A stretch of 64,000 bases of DNA from Paludibacteraceae bacterium (GCA_017471175.1 JAFUVS010000003.1:1-64000); one strand, 5' to 3'. Counted from the stretch's first letter, positions 38,123 to 46,966 are shown. Numbers and translations: made by a program. Notes: generated by a model not told the origin, from the sequence alone.

Positions 38123-38833
38123 TTATACCAACGAAAAAGCCACGTCCATCATCTGCGTGAACGAAGTCTGACGCTCCTCCGCAGTCGTAGCCTCACCTGT
38201 CAGTATATGGTCGCTCACCGTGCAGATAGTCAACGCTTTCTTACCCGCACGAGCCGCATTCATATACAATGCCGGAGCCTCCATCTCGTCGGCTAACACA
38301 CCCATCTTGGTCCAGTTGGCTTTGCGCTCGTCTTCGCAGTAGAAGATGTCCGCCGAGAAGACGTTGCCCACAAAGTAGCGGTAGCCCAAACGCTCGCATG
38401 CATCCACCGCACCGCGCACCAATCCGAAGTCCGCTATCGGTGCATACGTTCCCGGCAGGTTGTACTGCGCCGCGTAGTTACTATCCGTGCAGCAACCCAT
38501 CGCTATCACAAGATCGCCCAAATGGACGTACATCTGACGCGCACCGCAAGACCCCACGCGGATAATCGTATCCACATCATAGAAATTGAACAACTCATAC
38601 GAGTATATCCCTATCGATGGAATACCCATCCCATGACCCATTACGCTCACTTCTTTGCCCTTGTATGTGCCCGTGAAGCCTAACATACTGCGCACGTTAT
38701 TGAACTGACGCGGATTTTCCAAAAAACGCTCCGCCATAAACTTGGCGCGAAGCGGATCGCCCGCCATAATCATCGTCTTGGCTATCTCGCCATACTGTGC
38801 CCCGATATGAGGCGTAGGTACCTGATTCTTCAT
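38123..38833 (-). CDS. deoD: Purine-nucleoside phosphorylase (DeoD type)
   Basis: The enzyme phosphorolyses purine nucleosides for salvage. The 236-residue protein has the hexameric PNP pattern: [13 protein letters not shown], the [12 protein letters not shown] ribose/phosphate segment, VGSCGA, and the catalytic-Asp region [10 protein letters not shown] near the end. EMEAPALY carries the ribose-binding Glu. It stands between the BamA-like gene and kdsB on the same strand. Confidence 0.95.
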   Translation of the reverse strand: MKNQVPTPHIGAQYGEIAKTMIMAGDPLRAKFMAERFLENPRQFNNVRSMLGFTGTYKGKEVSVMGHGMGIPSIGIYSYELFNFYDVDTIIRVGSCGARQMYVHLGDLVIAMGCCTDSNYAAQYNLPGTYAPIADFGLVRGAVDACERLGYRYFVGNVFSADIFYCEDERKANWTKMGVLADEMEAPALYMNAARAGKKALTICTVSDHILTGEATTAEERQTSFTQMMDVAFSLV

Positions 38834-38882
38834 AATATTATAGTCAATTAGTATTTATCGTTCAACTATCACTTTTCCCCTA

Positions 38883-39722
38883 TCACTTTTCCCTTTCAAT
38901 TCGCTCAAGATCTTCGGGGGTGTCTATCCCTACGGACCATTGTTCACTCACCGCCACGCGAATCTGTATCCCGTTCTCCAACCAGCGCAACTGCTCCAAA
39001 CTCTCCGCCTGCTCCAAACGCGACATCGGCATCGACACAATCCGCCGAAGCACATCGCCCCTGTAGGCGTACATACCGATATGACCGTAGTACCGCCCCT
39101 TTGCAAGCCATTCGTCCTGTGGTATCCCACGCATATAAGGTATCACCGAACGAGAGAAAAGAATCGCCCGACCGTCCGACTCGCTGAAAACAACCTTGGG
39201 CGTATTCGGATTGACCAACATCTCCCACGTGTCCGTCGTATGATACGGCTTGACCAACGTCCCAATCTCCGTTTCCGACATCGCACATCCTCCCGCACTT
39301 TTTCCCCGCACGCCGTCATCCCTATTATCCATCCCCCACAAACCGCAGAGCAAACGGATCTGCTCCGGCTGAATAAATGGCTCATCACCCTGTATGTTTA
39401 CCACTATAATCTCTTCATCCCGCAGCCCGTGCAACGCCTCATACCACGGCGATTCACACCCATTCTTCATCTTCTCGTATGCCTCCAAACACCGCTCCGT
39501 CCCGCATCGGTGATCCTCGCGCGTCATCACTGCCAAACCCCCGAAGCCCGTTACGCAATCGTATATGCGGCTGTCATCCGTCGCCACGACCACCCTCTCC
39601 AACGCCTTGCGAGCCTGATCATACACACGCTCTATCATCGGCTTGCCGCCTATCATCGCCAACGGCTTGCCCGGAAAACGGCTACTCCCCCAACGAGCCG
39701 GTATAATCCCTATTACTTCCAT
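38883..39722 (-). CDS. kdsB: CMP-KDO synthetase
   Basis: This enzyme activates KDO with CTP for attachment to lipid A. It has the N-terminal IPARWGSSRFPGKPL nucleotide-binding loop, EDHRCGTER, VNIQGDEPFI and the HIGMYAYR segment. At 279 residues it is about 30 longer than usual, with an insert near 130-150 (NRDDGVRGKSAGG). KDO-8-P synthase and arabinose-5-phosphate isomerase genes lie at 55.6-57.3 kb, so the window holds three of the KDO steps. A strong promoter precedes it. Confidence 0.96.
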   Translation of the reverse strand: MEVIGIIPARWGSSRFPGKPLAMIGGKPMIERVYDQARKALERVVVATDDSRIYDCVTGFGGLAVMTREDHRCGTERCLEAYEKMKNGCESPWYEALHGLRDEEIIVVNIQGDEPFIQPEQIRLLCGLWGMDNRDDGVRGKSAGGCAMSETEIGTLVKPYHTTDTWEMLVNPNTPKVVFSESDGRAILFSRSVIPYMRGIPQDEWLAKGRYYGHIGMYAYRGDVLRRIVSMPMSRLEQAESLEQLRWLENGIQIRVAVSEQWSVGIDTPEDLERIEREK

Positions 39723-39745
39723 AGTAGTACATATCTAATCACGCG

Positions 39746-39777
39746 CAAAGGTACAATACATTTTTTATATGCGCAAA
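39746..39777 (-). promoter_or_regulatory. Promoter of kdsB
   Basis: On the minus strand: TTTG (39774-39777), 20 bases, TACCTTTG (39746-39753), just upstream of the kdsB ATG. Full consensus match; the leader would be very short. Confidence 0.8.
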
Positions 39778-39822
39778 AAACATTCTTCGCTTTATTTACC
39801 TGCATACCTCACGCGTTTCCCC

Positions 39823-39830
39823 TACCTTTG
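39823..39830 (+). promoter_or_regulatory. Putative -7 element ahead of the small gene at 39954
   Basis: TACCTTTG matches the -7 consensus; the -33 region is weak. Transcription from here would begin right before the 11-bp tandem array, placing the array in the 5' leader. Confidence 0.5.
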
Positions 39831-39840
39831 CCGTCTCTAA

Positions 39841-39927
39841 CCCATAAGTCCCCCATAGGTCACCCATAAGTCGCCCATAGGTCGCCCATAGGTCGCCCAA
39901 AGGTCACCCAAAAGTCGCCCATAGGTC
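39841..39927 (+). repeat. Eight tandem copies of an 11-bp unit
   Basis: The unit is close to GCCCATAGGTC. The eight copies start at 39841 (10 bases), 39851, 39862, 39873, 39884, 39895, 39906 and 39917. They differ at one to three positions (CATAAG, CAAAGG, CAAAAG variants) while the period stays exactly 11. It lies between a putative promoter and the small gene at 39954. The unit sequence differs from the arrays at 46340 and 60507. Confidence 0.9.
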
Positions 39928-39953
39928 GCCGCACCGTAAACCGTACCGACACT

Positions 39954-40217
39954 ATGGCTCAAGTACAATACGAAATGCCCGTCAGACTTCTGCACGGCAA
40001 AACACACCAAAAAAGCAAGGGATACTACTACGTAACCCCCGAAGGAAAACAAAAGTACAGAACACGCCAAAAAAACCGAAGCACAATCCACCTCCGACCA
40101 TATCATCCGACTGCAAATCGAACGCCTTTCCCTCCAAATAGAAGCCCTGCGCCGACAACTGAATCAATCGGACGAATAGCCGACAAGTTTGTCCCGAACC
40201 GCCTGCATCAACCATAG
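39954..40217 (+). CDS. Small basic protein, probably frameshifted
   Basis: The open frame encodes 87 residues. The first ~38 (MAQVQYEMPVRLLHGK... through YYYVTPEGKQKYRTR) resemble the start of the small protein at 46478, sharing the pattern MA-x-P-x-HG-x-YRV/YYV-x-DG/EG-x-Q-x-Y-x-R. After a run of seven A (40069-40075) this frame becomes Pro/Arg-rich. With one A fewer, the frame instead continues as a good amphipathic helix (HIIRLQIERLSLQIEALRRQL) and stops at 40177-40179. I favour the shifted reading of about 74 residues. Function is unknown. The 3' end overlaps ispH tail to tail in either frame. Confidence 0.45.
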   Translation: MAQVQYEMPVRLLHGKTHQKSKGYYYVTPEGKQKYRTRQKNRSTIHLRPYHPTANRTPFPPNRSPAPTTESIGRIADKFVPNRLHQP

Positions 40218-41048
40218 CGGAGTCGAAGTGGCACCGCAGATACCTATTTCCGCATCCGCTGCATCCGTCGGCAACTCGGTAATCTCCTCAGGTGAAGAAA
40301 GAAAAACAGTATTCGGATTAGCCTCAAGACAGTGAGCAAACAGTACTTTGGCATTCGACGATTTCTGTCCGCCTACAAAATAGACTAAATCTTTGTCCCG
40401 CACAAACGCCTTGAGTTCGTCCACACGATTGGATACATTGCGGCATATCGTGTCGTGCCACTCAAACGCAGGCATCTCATCCCCCTCACTACGGTACAAC
40501 ACCCCACGCCGCCGGTTGATCTCTGCCACAATCTCCCGAAACATCTCCACCGACTTCGTCGTCTGCGAAAACAGATAAATCGGCAGACTGTAATCCAATT
40601 GGTCAAGGTCTTGCACAGATTCTATCACAAGGGCGGTATTGTGCGTCTGACCCACTAACCCGATCACCTCGGCGTGACCTTTCTTGCCGAAGATAACTAT
40701 CTGCGCCTCAGGATAAAGACGATACGTCTCCCGGATGCGCTCCTGCAGTTTCTTCACTACCGGACAAGTGGCATCAATCACCTCCAATTCATTGTCCTGT
40801 GCTATCCGATACGTGGACGGCGGCTCCCCATGTGCACGAAACAGCACGCGACCATAACGCAGTTCGCGAAGCGTATCGTAATCAATCGTTTGTAGCCCCA
40901 TACACTCCAATCGCTCCACTTCCTGCCCGTTATGTACAATGTCGCCCAAACAGAACAACGAACCCTTTTGCAGGTACTCCTCCGCTTGCCGTATCGCGCG
41001 TGTCACGCCAAAGCAAAATCCGCTATGAGGGTCTATCGTAACAGTCAC
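40164..41048 (-). CDS. ispH: 4-hydroxy-3-methylbut-2-enyl diphosphate reductase
   Basis: This is the last step of the non-mevalonate isoprenoid pathway. Three cysteines that hold the [4Fe-4S] cluster are seen in GFCFGVTRAI, DATCPVVKKL and GICGATSTPLW. The HGEPPSTYRI and GKKGHAEVIGL segments are also typical. Length is 294 residues. It overlaps cmk by 4 bases, so cotranslation is likely. Confidence 0.96.
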   Translation of the reverse strand: MTVTIDPHSGFCFGVTRAIRQAEEYLQKGSLFCLGDIVHNGQEVERLECMGLQTIDYDTLRELRYGRVLFRAHGEPPSTYRIAQDNELEVIDATCPVVKKLQERIRETYRLYPEAQIVIFGKKGHAEVIGLVGQTHNTALVIESVQDLDQLDYSLPIYLFSQTTKSVEMFREIVAEINRRRGVLYRSEGDEMPAFEWHDTICRNVSNRVDELKAFVRDKDLVYFVGGQKSSNAKVLFAHCLEANPNTVFLSSPEEITELPTDAADAEIGICGATSTPLWLMQAVRDKLVGYSSD

Positions 41049-41728
41049 AATGTAGCCATACGTTCGTTAAACAGTACGCAAACAAGCCTCAACTGACCCT
41101 CCTCCGTCAGGTCGGAATTATCCACTACCACAGCATCCTCCGCCTGTCGAAGCGGACTCTCGGCACGGTGCGTATCGCGGTAATCGCGGTCATTCACATC
41201 GTGCAGCACCTCTTCGTAAGAAATAGTCGCTTTGCCCCCATTTTTCTCTTGCAGTTCCTTGTAGCGTCTTTGAGCGCGCACTTCAGGCGATGCCGTCAGA
41301 AATAGTTTGAGTTCGGCTTGCGGGAAAACCACCGTACCTATATCCCTGCCATCCATCACAATTCCCTTATTCGCACCCATCGCCTGCTGTTGCTCTACAA
41401 GAAACTCCCTTACCTGACGAATCTGCGACACTTGCGAGGCACGATTACCTACTTCCAGCGTGCGAATCGGACGCTCTATGTCCTCTCCGTTCAGCATCGT
41501 ATGTTGCGTCCCGTCCGATTGTCGCTCAAAGTCTATATGGATAGATTTTAGAGCATCAATGACTTGTGTATCATCCGTAAGGTTGTGCTGCATGGCATAG
41601 TACGCCACCGCACGGTACATAGCACCCGTGTCAATATACCGATAGCCCGAATAAGCAGCCAATTGCTTGGCAATGGTCGATTTGCCGCAAGACGAATAGC
41701 CGTCTATGGCAACAATGATCTTTTTCAT
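41045..41728 (-). CDS. cmk: Cytidylate kinase
   Basis: The enzyme phosphorylates CMP/dCMP. The 227-residue protein has the P-loop AIDGYSSCGKSTIAKQ, the YRYIDTGAMYRAVAY nucleotide-binding segment, MDGRDIGTVVFP, and an RDYRDTHR-type lid. It overlaps porQ (ATGA) and ispH by 4 bases each: the three genes form one tightly packed operon. Confidence 0.96.
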   Translation of the reverse strand: MKKIIVAIDGYSSCGKSTIAKQLAAYSGYRYIDTGAMYRAVAYYAMQHNLTDDTQVIDALKSIHIDFERQSDGTQHTMLNGEDIERPIRTLEVGNRASQVSQIRQVREFLVEQQQAMGANKGIVMDGRDIGTVVFPQAELKLFLTASPEVRAQRRYKELQEKNGGKATISYEEVLHDVNDRDYRDTHRAESPLRQAEDAVVVDNSDLTEEGQLRLVCVLFNERMATL

Positions 41729-42774
41729 TTGAATTGATTGATATCTAACCCGATAGACGCTTGGTACGTAAAATTCGATTTGGCAAATTGCGAGAAAGCA
41801 AAACCGATCCTTACCATCTTGATATTCACCCCCGCACCGATAGCCAATCCCGCCAAACTGCGCTGATCCTTGAGTTGGAACTCGGCTCTGCGGCGGTGGT
41901 TGTAACTCACTGTCAAGTAGAACTTATCGCTCTTCGGCACAATGTCGATAAAGAAAATCGTGTGCCGAAAAAGCATATCGTACCACGCTACATCGGTCTT
42001 TGTATCTGCCGGTTGGTTCGTGCTTTCGTAAATCAGATTCCACCGCTGCAGGTTATGAGCCGTCATACCCAAACGGATAGGTGCGTGGCGGAAGCGGTAA
42101 CTAAATCCTAATTCAAGGTTAAGGGGCAGTTGCTCACGCACTTGTCCGCCTTCTTCCGAGTAGAAACCCTTGAGTTGCCAACCTATATTACGCAAAGTCA
42201 AACCCATCTGAAACAGCGAGTCCGGCGTATGAAAATGCGCACCTACATCCGCTCCGAGTGCCAACGAGTTGTATCGCTCATAGAACGACATAATAGGTTT
42301 GAGAGCCACACCCACCGTGAAGAGTGAACCTAACTGACGAGCATACATCACGTCCAAAAGCACATCCCGAGCCGAGAACGTGCCGCCCGTCAGATTCCCC
42401 AACTCATCCGCGTAACGCATTGTACCGTAATCAAGGTAATGCACACCCGCCGCTATATGATTCACCTCTTTAAGCGTATGACCGTACATCACGCAACCGC
42501 TCATCGTCTGCTCATAGAAATAGGCATAATTAAGACTCAACTGCTTGTGATTGCGAGCATTAAGCAACGCCGGATTAGCCATCGCCATCGTCAGCTCACC
42601 ATCCTGCTGCGACACGTTATCGCCGCCTAACGCATTCAGACGAGAGGATACAGGCAAAGAAAGAAAATGGAAAACACTGCTTCCGCCGCCGTTGATTTGC
42701 GCGGAAACACGAGTGCTGCAGATCAAAGAAAGTAGAAGAAAGAGAACGAGATATGCGGTGCGTCTTGTTTTCAC
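41725..42774 (-). CDS. porQ: Type IX secretion system protein PorQ
   Basis: An outer-membrane barrel protein (PorP/PorQ family) linked to the type IX secretion and attachment machinery. Signal peptide VKTRRTAYLVLFLLLSLICS is followed by GGGSSVFHFLSLPVSSRLNALGG, the usual start of mature PorQ, and by ANPALL. I start it at the GTG of 42774 (349 residues). The longer open frame would run through tRNA-Leu and is not credible. Upstream operon position with cmk and ispH is common in Bacteroidales. Confidence 0.88.
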   Translation of the reverse strand: MKTRRTAYLVLFLLLSLICSTRVSAQINGGGSSVFHFLSLPVSSRLNALGGDNVSQQDGELTMAMANPALLNARNHKQLSLNYAYFYEQTMSGCVMYGHTLKEVNHIAAGVHYLDYGTMRYADELGNLTGGTFSARDVLLDVMYARQLGSLFTVGVALKPIMSFYERYNSLALGADVGAHFHTPDSLFQMGLTLRNIGWQLKGFYSEEGGQVREQLPLNLELGFSYRFRHAPIRLGMTAHNLQRWNLIYESTNQPADTKTDVAWYDMLFRHTIFFIDIVPKSDKFYLTVSYNHRRRAEFQLKDQRSLAGLAIGAGVNIKMVRIGFAFSQFAKSNFTYQASIGLDINQFK

Positions 42775-42807
42775 GCCACAAGCAAGGTCTTTATTCGTTT
42801 TGATTCG

Positions 42808-42893
42808 TACCGCGAGTGGGACTTGAACCCACACAGCCATCACTGGCCAAAGGATTTTAAGTCCTTCGTGTCTACCTATTCCACCATCGCGGC
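42808..42893 (-). tRNA. tRNA-Leu (TAA)
   Basis: An 86-base class II cloverleaf with a long variable arm (TGGCCAGTGATGGCT) and anticodon TAA in CTTAAAA. The acceptor stem is GCCGCGA/TCGCGGT with one G-T pair at the top; discriminator A. CCA is not encoded. The T arm is GTGGG-TTCAAGT-CCCAC. Confidence 0.95.
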
Positions 42894-42912
42894 TCGGTAC
42901 GCAAATACGCCG

Positions 42913-42944
42913 CAAAAGTACGGCTATTTTAATAACCGTGCAAG
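42913..42944 (-). promoter_or_regulatory. Promoter of tRNA-Leu
   Basis: On the minus strand: CTTG (42941-42944), 20 bases, TACTTTTG (42913-42920), about 20 bases before the tRNA 5' end. The -33 element deviates by one base. Confidence 0.7.
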
Positions 42945-42959
42945 CAGATACGCTATTTT

Positions 42960-42991
42960 TTTGTGTGTTTTCGCTATTTTGCCTACCTTTG
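42960..42991 (+). promoter_or_regulatory. Promoter of mfd
   Basis: TTTG (42960-42963), 20 bases, TACCTTTG (42984-42991), 27 bases before the ATG at 43018. It fixes the start of mfd downstream of the longer open frame. Confidence 0.8.
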
Positions 42992-43017
42992 CGCACTTTT
43001 TTCGCATTTTTGTTGCT

Positions 43018-46000
43018 ATGACTATACAAGATTTTTACGCACTCATATCCCCCTCCTTCCCGGAGATAACACTCGCCTCCGAACCCTCGCATTACCTCTT
43101 AAGCGGCTTGTCCGCCTCCGCACGAGCGGTTTTCTTGCAGACCCTCACCGGACGACTGCGCGCACAAAACAATCCGCGTACACTCCTCATCGTAATGAAA
43201 GACGAAGACGAAGCACTCTATCTCTTTTCCGACCTGCAAGTCCTTATGAAGGAGGTCCGCGTCTATTACTTCCCCTGTGCACGCCGCCGACAGAAAACCG
43301 ACGAGGCAATGGTCGTTGAGCGCACCAAAGCACTCAGCGCATTGGTGAACAACCAACCCGCTATCATCGTTTCCTACCCCCAAGCCTTGGAAGAAAGCGT
43401 ACCCCCCGTGCAGTCCTTGCGCACCGAACAGATACGGCTACGCACCGACGAACAAATCGCCGTCAGCGACCTCGCCGCCCTCTTGGACGAAATGGGGATG
43501 GAGCGCGTGGACTTCGTCTTCGAACCCGGACAGTATGCCGTCCGAGGCGGCATCGTGGACATATATAGTTACAGCAACGAAGAACCTTACCGACTCGACT
43601 TCTTCGGCGATACCATCGACTCGCTCCGCACTTTTGATATAGAGACCCAACTGAGCTGCGAACGCATAGACGAAATAACCATCGTAGGACGGCATACCGA
43701 CGGCGCGGAAGAAGTGGGCATCGAAGCCTATCTCGCCGACCGCAAAGACATCCTTTGGGTCTCCGATGACTGGACCAATATGGCGGACAGCATGCTCTTT
43801 GCCCTCATCCGACAGAGTAACACGATGGAGATGCGCTCACAAAGTACCTTCCCCGATGTCCGCCAAGAAATCCCCTTCCAAACCGAACCCCAACCCCTCT
43901 TCCATAAGAATTTCTCGCTGCTCATCGACGACCTGCGGCGTAAACTCACTTCCGGCTATAAGGTCTTTATTCTTGCCGACCAAAAGAAACAAACCGACCG
44001 ACTGCAAGCCGTCCTCGACAACGACTTTGAAGAGAACGGTGGCACCCCCCTCATCTTTACGCCCGTGGATCACACCCTCCACGCCGGATGGGTGGACAAA
44101 ATAGGTAAGGTGGCTTGCTATACCGACCACGAAATCTTTGAGCGTTACCACCGTGTCGGTATGCGCCACGACAACGCCCGACGCGGCAAGGCAATGATGA
44201 CCCTGCGCGAACTCAATGAGATGCGACCGGGAGACTACGTTGTCCATAGCGACCACGGCATTGGACAGTTCGGCGGACTCGTTACCACCACCGTCAACGG
44301 CAAACGGCAGGAGATGCTCAAGATCATCTACCGCGATGGTGACACCCTCTTCGTCAGTATCCATAACCTCCATCGCCTGAGCAAATACAAAGGCAAGGAA
44401 GGCTCTGCACCCACCATCAGCAAGCTTGGTTCAGGGGCTTGGGAACGCCTGCGCGAACGCACCAAAGACAAGGTCAAAGACATAGCACGCGACCTCATCC
44501 GTCTCTATGCCAAACGCAAGCAAGAGAAAGGCTTTGCCTATATGCCCGACGGCTATATGCAGCACGAACTCGAAGCCTCTTTCCTCTACGAAGACACCCC
44601 CGATCAAGCCAAAGCCACAGCCGATGTCAAACGCGATATGGAAAGCCCTATGCCGATGGATCGCCTTATCTGCGGCGATGTCGGATTCGGCAAAACTGAA
44701 GTGGCTATGCGTGCAGCCTTCAAGGCTGCCACCGACGGCAAGCAGACTGCCGTCCTCGTCCCCACCACCGTTCTCGCTCTCCAGCACTTCAACTCTTTCA
44801 AGGAACGCTTCAAAGACTTCCCTGTCAAGGTCGAATACCTCTCACGCGGCAAATCGCCCAAAGAAACCAAAGATATCCTCGCCGACCTCAAAGCCGGTAA
44901 GATAGACATACTGATAGGTACACACAAAATTGTGGGCAAGCAGGTCGAATGGCACGACCTCGGACTGCTCATCATCGATGAAGAACAAAAATTAGGAGTC
45001 GCCGTCAAAGACAAACTCAAGACCCTCCGCGCCTCTGTGGATGTGCTAACGCTCACTGCCACACCCATCCCGCGCACCCTTCAGTTCTCCCTCCTCGGCG
45101 CACGCGATATGAGCATTATGACCACCCCGCCGCCCAATCGCTATCCTATTCAGACCGAAGTCATCGCCATCGAAGACGAAGATATCATTCGCGAAGCGGT
45201 CACCAACGAACTCAATCGCAACGGACAAGTCTTCGTCATCAACAACCGTATCGAGATGCACGAACGCGTTGTCAGACAGTTGCAACGCCTCTGCCCCACC
45301 GCGCGAATCGTAACCGCCCACGGACAGATGCCACCCGCCGAAATGGAAGAACGACTCGAAGCCTTCATCAACTACGACTACGACATTCTCGTCTCCACCA
45401 CCATCATCGAGTCAGGCGTGGACATCCCCAACGTCAATACCATGCTCATCTATGCCGCCCAGCACTACGGCTTGAGCGACCTTCACCAGTTGCGCGGACG
45501 GGTCGGCAGAAGCAACCGCAAAGCCTATTGCTATCTCATCGCGCCCGACCGCGAACTGCTCACAGCCGATGCACGCCGACGGTTGGATGCCATCGTTACC
45601 TTCGCCGACCTCGGCTCGGGCTTCAACCTTGCTATGCAAGACCTTGACATTCGTGGTGCAGGCAACCTCTTAGGTGCCGAACAATCCGGATTCATAGCCG
45701 ACTTAGGCTACGAAACCTACCAGCGCATCCTTAACGAAGCCGTTGCCGAACTCAAAGAAGAAATGCTCCCCGAAGAGAAAGAAACAGAAACCACCGAAAA
45801 AGAAAATGCCACCCAAGGTCCGCGCCTGTGGTGCCAGGACTGCCTCTTGGAAAGCGACCTGCCACTGTCTTTCCCCAATACTTATATAGAAAACATCGCT
45901 GAACGTTTGGCTCTCTATCGCGAGTTGGATGGTCTCAAGAACGAAGATGAACTGCAAGCCTATTGCCGCCGACTGCGCGACCGGTTCGGACAGATTCCCG

Positions 46001-46308
46001 ATGAGGCGCAGGAACTGATGCAAGTGGTGCGACTGCGCTGGCTATGCTGCCGACTCGGCATCGAAAAAGTCTTCCTCAAGCAGGAACGGATGGTGATCTA
46101 CTTCACAACACGTTCCAAATCGTATTATCAGAGCGATACATTCGGTAAAGTGCTGCATTATATACAGTCGCGTCAGGACCGCTGCCGGCTGGTGCAGGAC
46201 AAGGACAAGCAGGGACATCCTACGGGAAAGATTTATGCCACTGTCAATCATGTTCGTACTGTCAATGGTGCTATCACGTTGTTAGGCAAAATTGAGGAAG
46301 GAATTTGA
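43018..46308 (+). CDS. mfd: Transcription-repair coupling factor
   Basis: Mfd removes stalled RNA polymerase and recruits UvrA for repair. The protein has a UvrB-like N-terminal part and a CarD-like polymerase-interaction domain with LRPGDYVVHSDHGIGQF-like sequence. The superfamily 2 translocase follows (GDVGFGKTEVAMRAAF Walker A, LLIIDEEQKLGV Walker B, TATPIPRTLQFS), then RGRVGRSN and a TRCF C-terminal domain. From 43018 it has 1096 residues, a normal length. The open frame continues back to 42823, but that would include tRNA-Leu and the promoter. Confidence 0.96.
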   Translation: MTIQDFYALISPSFPEITLASEPSHYLLSGLSASARAVFLQTLTGRLRAQNNPRTLLIVMKDEDEALYLFSDLQVLMKEVRVYYFPCARRRQKTDEAMVVERTKALSALVNNQPAIIVSYPQALEESVPPVQSLRTEQIRLRTDEQIAVSDLAALLDEMGMERVDFVFEPGQYAVRGGIVDIYSYSNEEPYRLDFFGDTIDSLRTFDIETQLSCERIDEITIVGRHTDGAEEVGIEAYLADRKDILWVSDDWTNMADSMLFALIRQSNTMEMRSQSTFPDVRQEIPFQTEPQPLFHKNFSLLIDDLRRKLTSGYKVFILADQKKQTDRLQAVLDNDFEENGGTPLIFTPVDHTLHAGWVDKIGKVACYTDHEIFERYHRVGMRHDNARRGKAMMTLRELNEMRPGDYVVHSDHGIGQFGGLVTTTVNGKRQEMLKIIYRDGDTLFVSIHNLHRLSKYKGKEGSAPTISKLGSGAWERLRERTKDKVKDIARDLIRLYAKRKQEKGFAYMPDGYMQHELEASFLYEDTPDQAKATADVKRDMESPMPMDRLICGDVGFGKTEVAMRAAFKAATDGKQTAVLVPTTVLALQHFNSFKERFKDFPVKVEYLSRGKSPKETKDILADLKAGKIDILIGTHKIVGKQVEWHDLGLLIIDEEQKLGVAVKDKLKTLRASVDVLTLTATPIPRTLQFSLLGARDMSIMTTPPPNRYPIQTEVIAIEDEDIIREAVTNELNRNGQVFVINNRIEMHERVVRQLQRLCPTARIVTAHGQMPPAEMEERLEAFINYDYDILVSTTIIESGVDIPNVNTMLIYAAQHYGLSDLHQLRGRVGRSNRKAYCYLIAPDRELLTADARRRLDAIVTFADLGSGFNLAMQDLDIRGAGNLLGAEQSGFIADLGYETYQRILNEAVAELKEEMLPEEKETETTEKENATQGPRLWCQDCLLESDLPLSFPNTYIENIAERLALYRELDGLKNEDELQAYCRRLRDRFGQIPDEAQELMQVVRLRWLCCRLGIEKVFLKQERMVIYFTTRSKSYYQSDTFGKVLHYIQSRQDRCRLVQDKDKQGHPTGKIYATVNHVRTVNGAITLLGKIEEGI

Positions 46309-46339
46309 ATCGGTACAGCCTGTTTTCAGCAAGAAAATC

Positions 46340-46383
46340 CGTAGGATAATCGATAGATAACCGTAGGATAGCCGTATGATAGT
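46340..46383 (+). repeat. Four tandem copies of an 11-bp unit
   Basis: The units at 46340, 46351, 46362 and 46373 are variants of CGTAGGATAGC. The period is exactly 11. The array lies in the leader of the small basic gene at 46478, about 95 bases before its ATG, a placement parallel to the array at 39841. CCGTACCG-type sequence follows in both leaders. Confidence 0.8.
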
Positions 46384-46477
46384 ACTATTCGTACCGAAGG
46401 CATACCGTACCGATAGCGAAAGGTTCGCAATTTGTTAACGCATCAGCCGGTTTGGGCTGGTATAAAAAAATAAAACT

Positions 46478-46810
46478 ATGGCAAAAATCAACCCGTCTTC
46501 CCCCATTGCCGACATCCACGGCGCATTGCAACGCGGCGACAAAGTCATCTATCGTGTCCGTGACGGCGTACAGCAGGCGTACACCTCCACTCGCAAGTAT
46601 AAGTCCCAACTCAACCGCTACATCCGCGAGCAGCGCGAGCGTTCCCTTGCCAATCCGCTTTCCACCTTCCATTTCCGCCCTGCCGCCAAGCGCACCCCAA
46701 AACCGCCGACCACTCTCTACGGCATGATCCTATCCGAACTCTCCAAAGCCTCCAAAGCAGCCTACGCCCCAAGAGCCTCCAAAGCAAAAGAGTCTCTATA
46801 CGATAAATAA
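46478..46810 (+). CDS. Small basic protein, unknown function
   Basis: The 110-residue protein begins MAKINPSSPIADIHGALQRG and is strongly basic. Its N-terminal pattern (HG, then VIYRVRDGVQQAYTSTR) resembles the small protein encoded at 39954, so the two appear to be paralogues of one family. The C-terminal half is rich in Lys, Arg, Ala and Ser. No signal peptide or membrane helix. Family function is unknown; its basic charge allows nucleic-acid binding, but nothing proves it. Confidence 0.7.
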   Translation: MAKINPSSPIADIHGALQRGDKVIYRVRDGVQQAYTSTRKYKSQLNRYIREQRERSLANPLSTFHFRPAAKRTPKPPTTLYGMILSELSKASKAAYAPRASKAKESLYDK

Positions 46811-46830
46811 AAATTCTTCCATTGTGCCGA

Positions 46831-46879
46831 CTGCCAGTTGGCAGACATTTCTTTCATTACGTCGGGATTGAATCCCGAC
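46831..46879. repeat. Two adjacent perfect palindromes (REP-like)
   Basis: CTGCCAGTTGGCAG (46831-46844) and GTCGGGATTGAATCCCGAC (46861-46879) are perfect inverted repeats 16 bases apart, in non-coding sequence. The second is built on GGGATT/AATCCC, like a weaker GATT...AATC hairpin at 4231-4256. No T-run follows, so they look more like repetitive extragenic palindromes than terminators. Confidence 0.65.
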
Positions 46880-46966
46880 ATCGTTTGCCCGACCGAAAAA
46901 GAACATTGCAATGATTGAGCGAATCCCTTAATCCTCACACCCCAACACAAAAAAATAACATTTCTA

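Noticed and set aside
39841-39927. CRISPR array
   Set aside because: Units are 11 bp, directly adjacent with no spacers, and no cas genes are present.
40068-40076. Programmed -1 frameshift on the A AAA AAC sequence
   Set aside because: The heptamer is in the right phase for a -1 shift, but the -1 frame soon loses protein character. The convincing continuation is in the +1 frame, pointing to an indel instead.
39837-40106. Minus-strand open frame made from the 11-bp repeats
   Set aside because: Its repetitive Trp/Tyr/Gly sequence simply reflects the tandem units; it has no start context or homology pattern.
42823-43017. N-terminal extension of mfd by 65 codons
   Set aside because: The open frame runs through the tRNA-Leu gene and the mfd promoter. 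ATG 43018 follows the promoter and gives the normal protein start.
42775-43092. Longer PorQ start on the minus strand
   Set aside because: It also crosses tRNA-Leu and lacks protein character. The GTG at 42774 gives a normal signal peptide.
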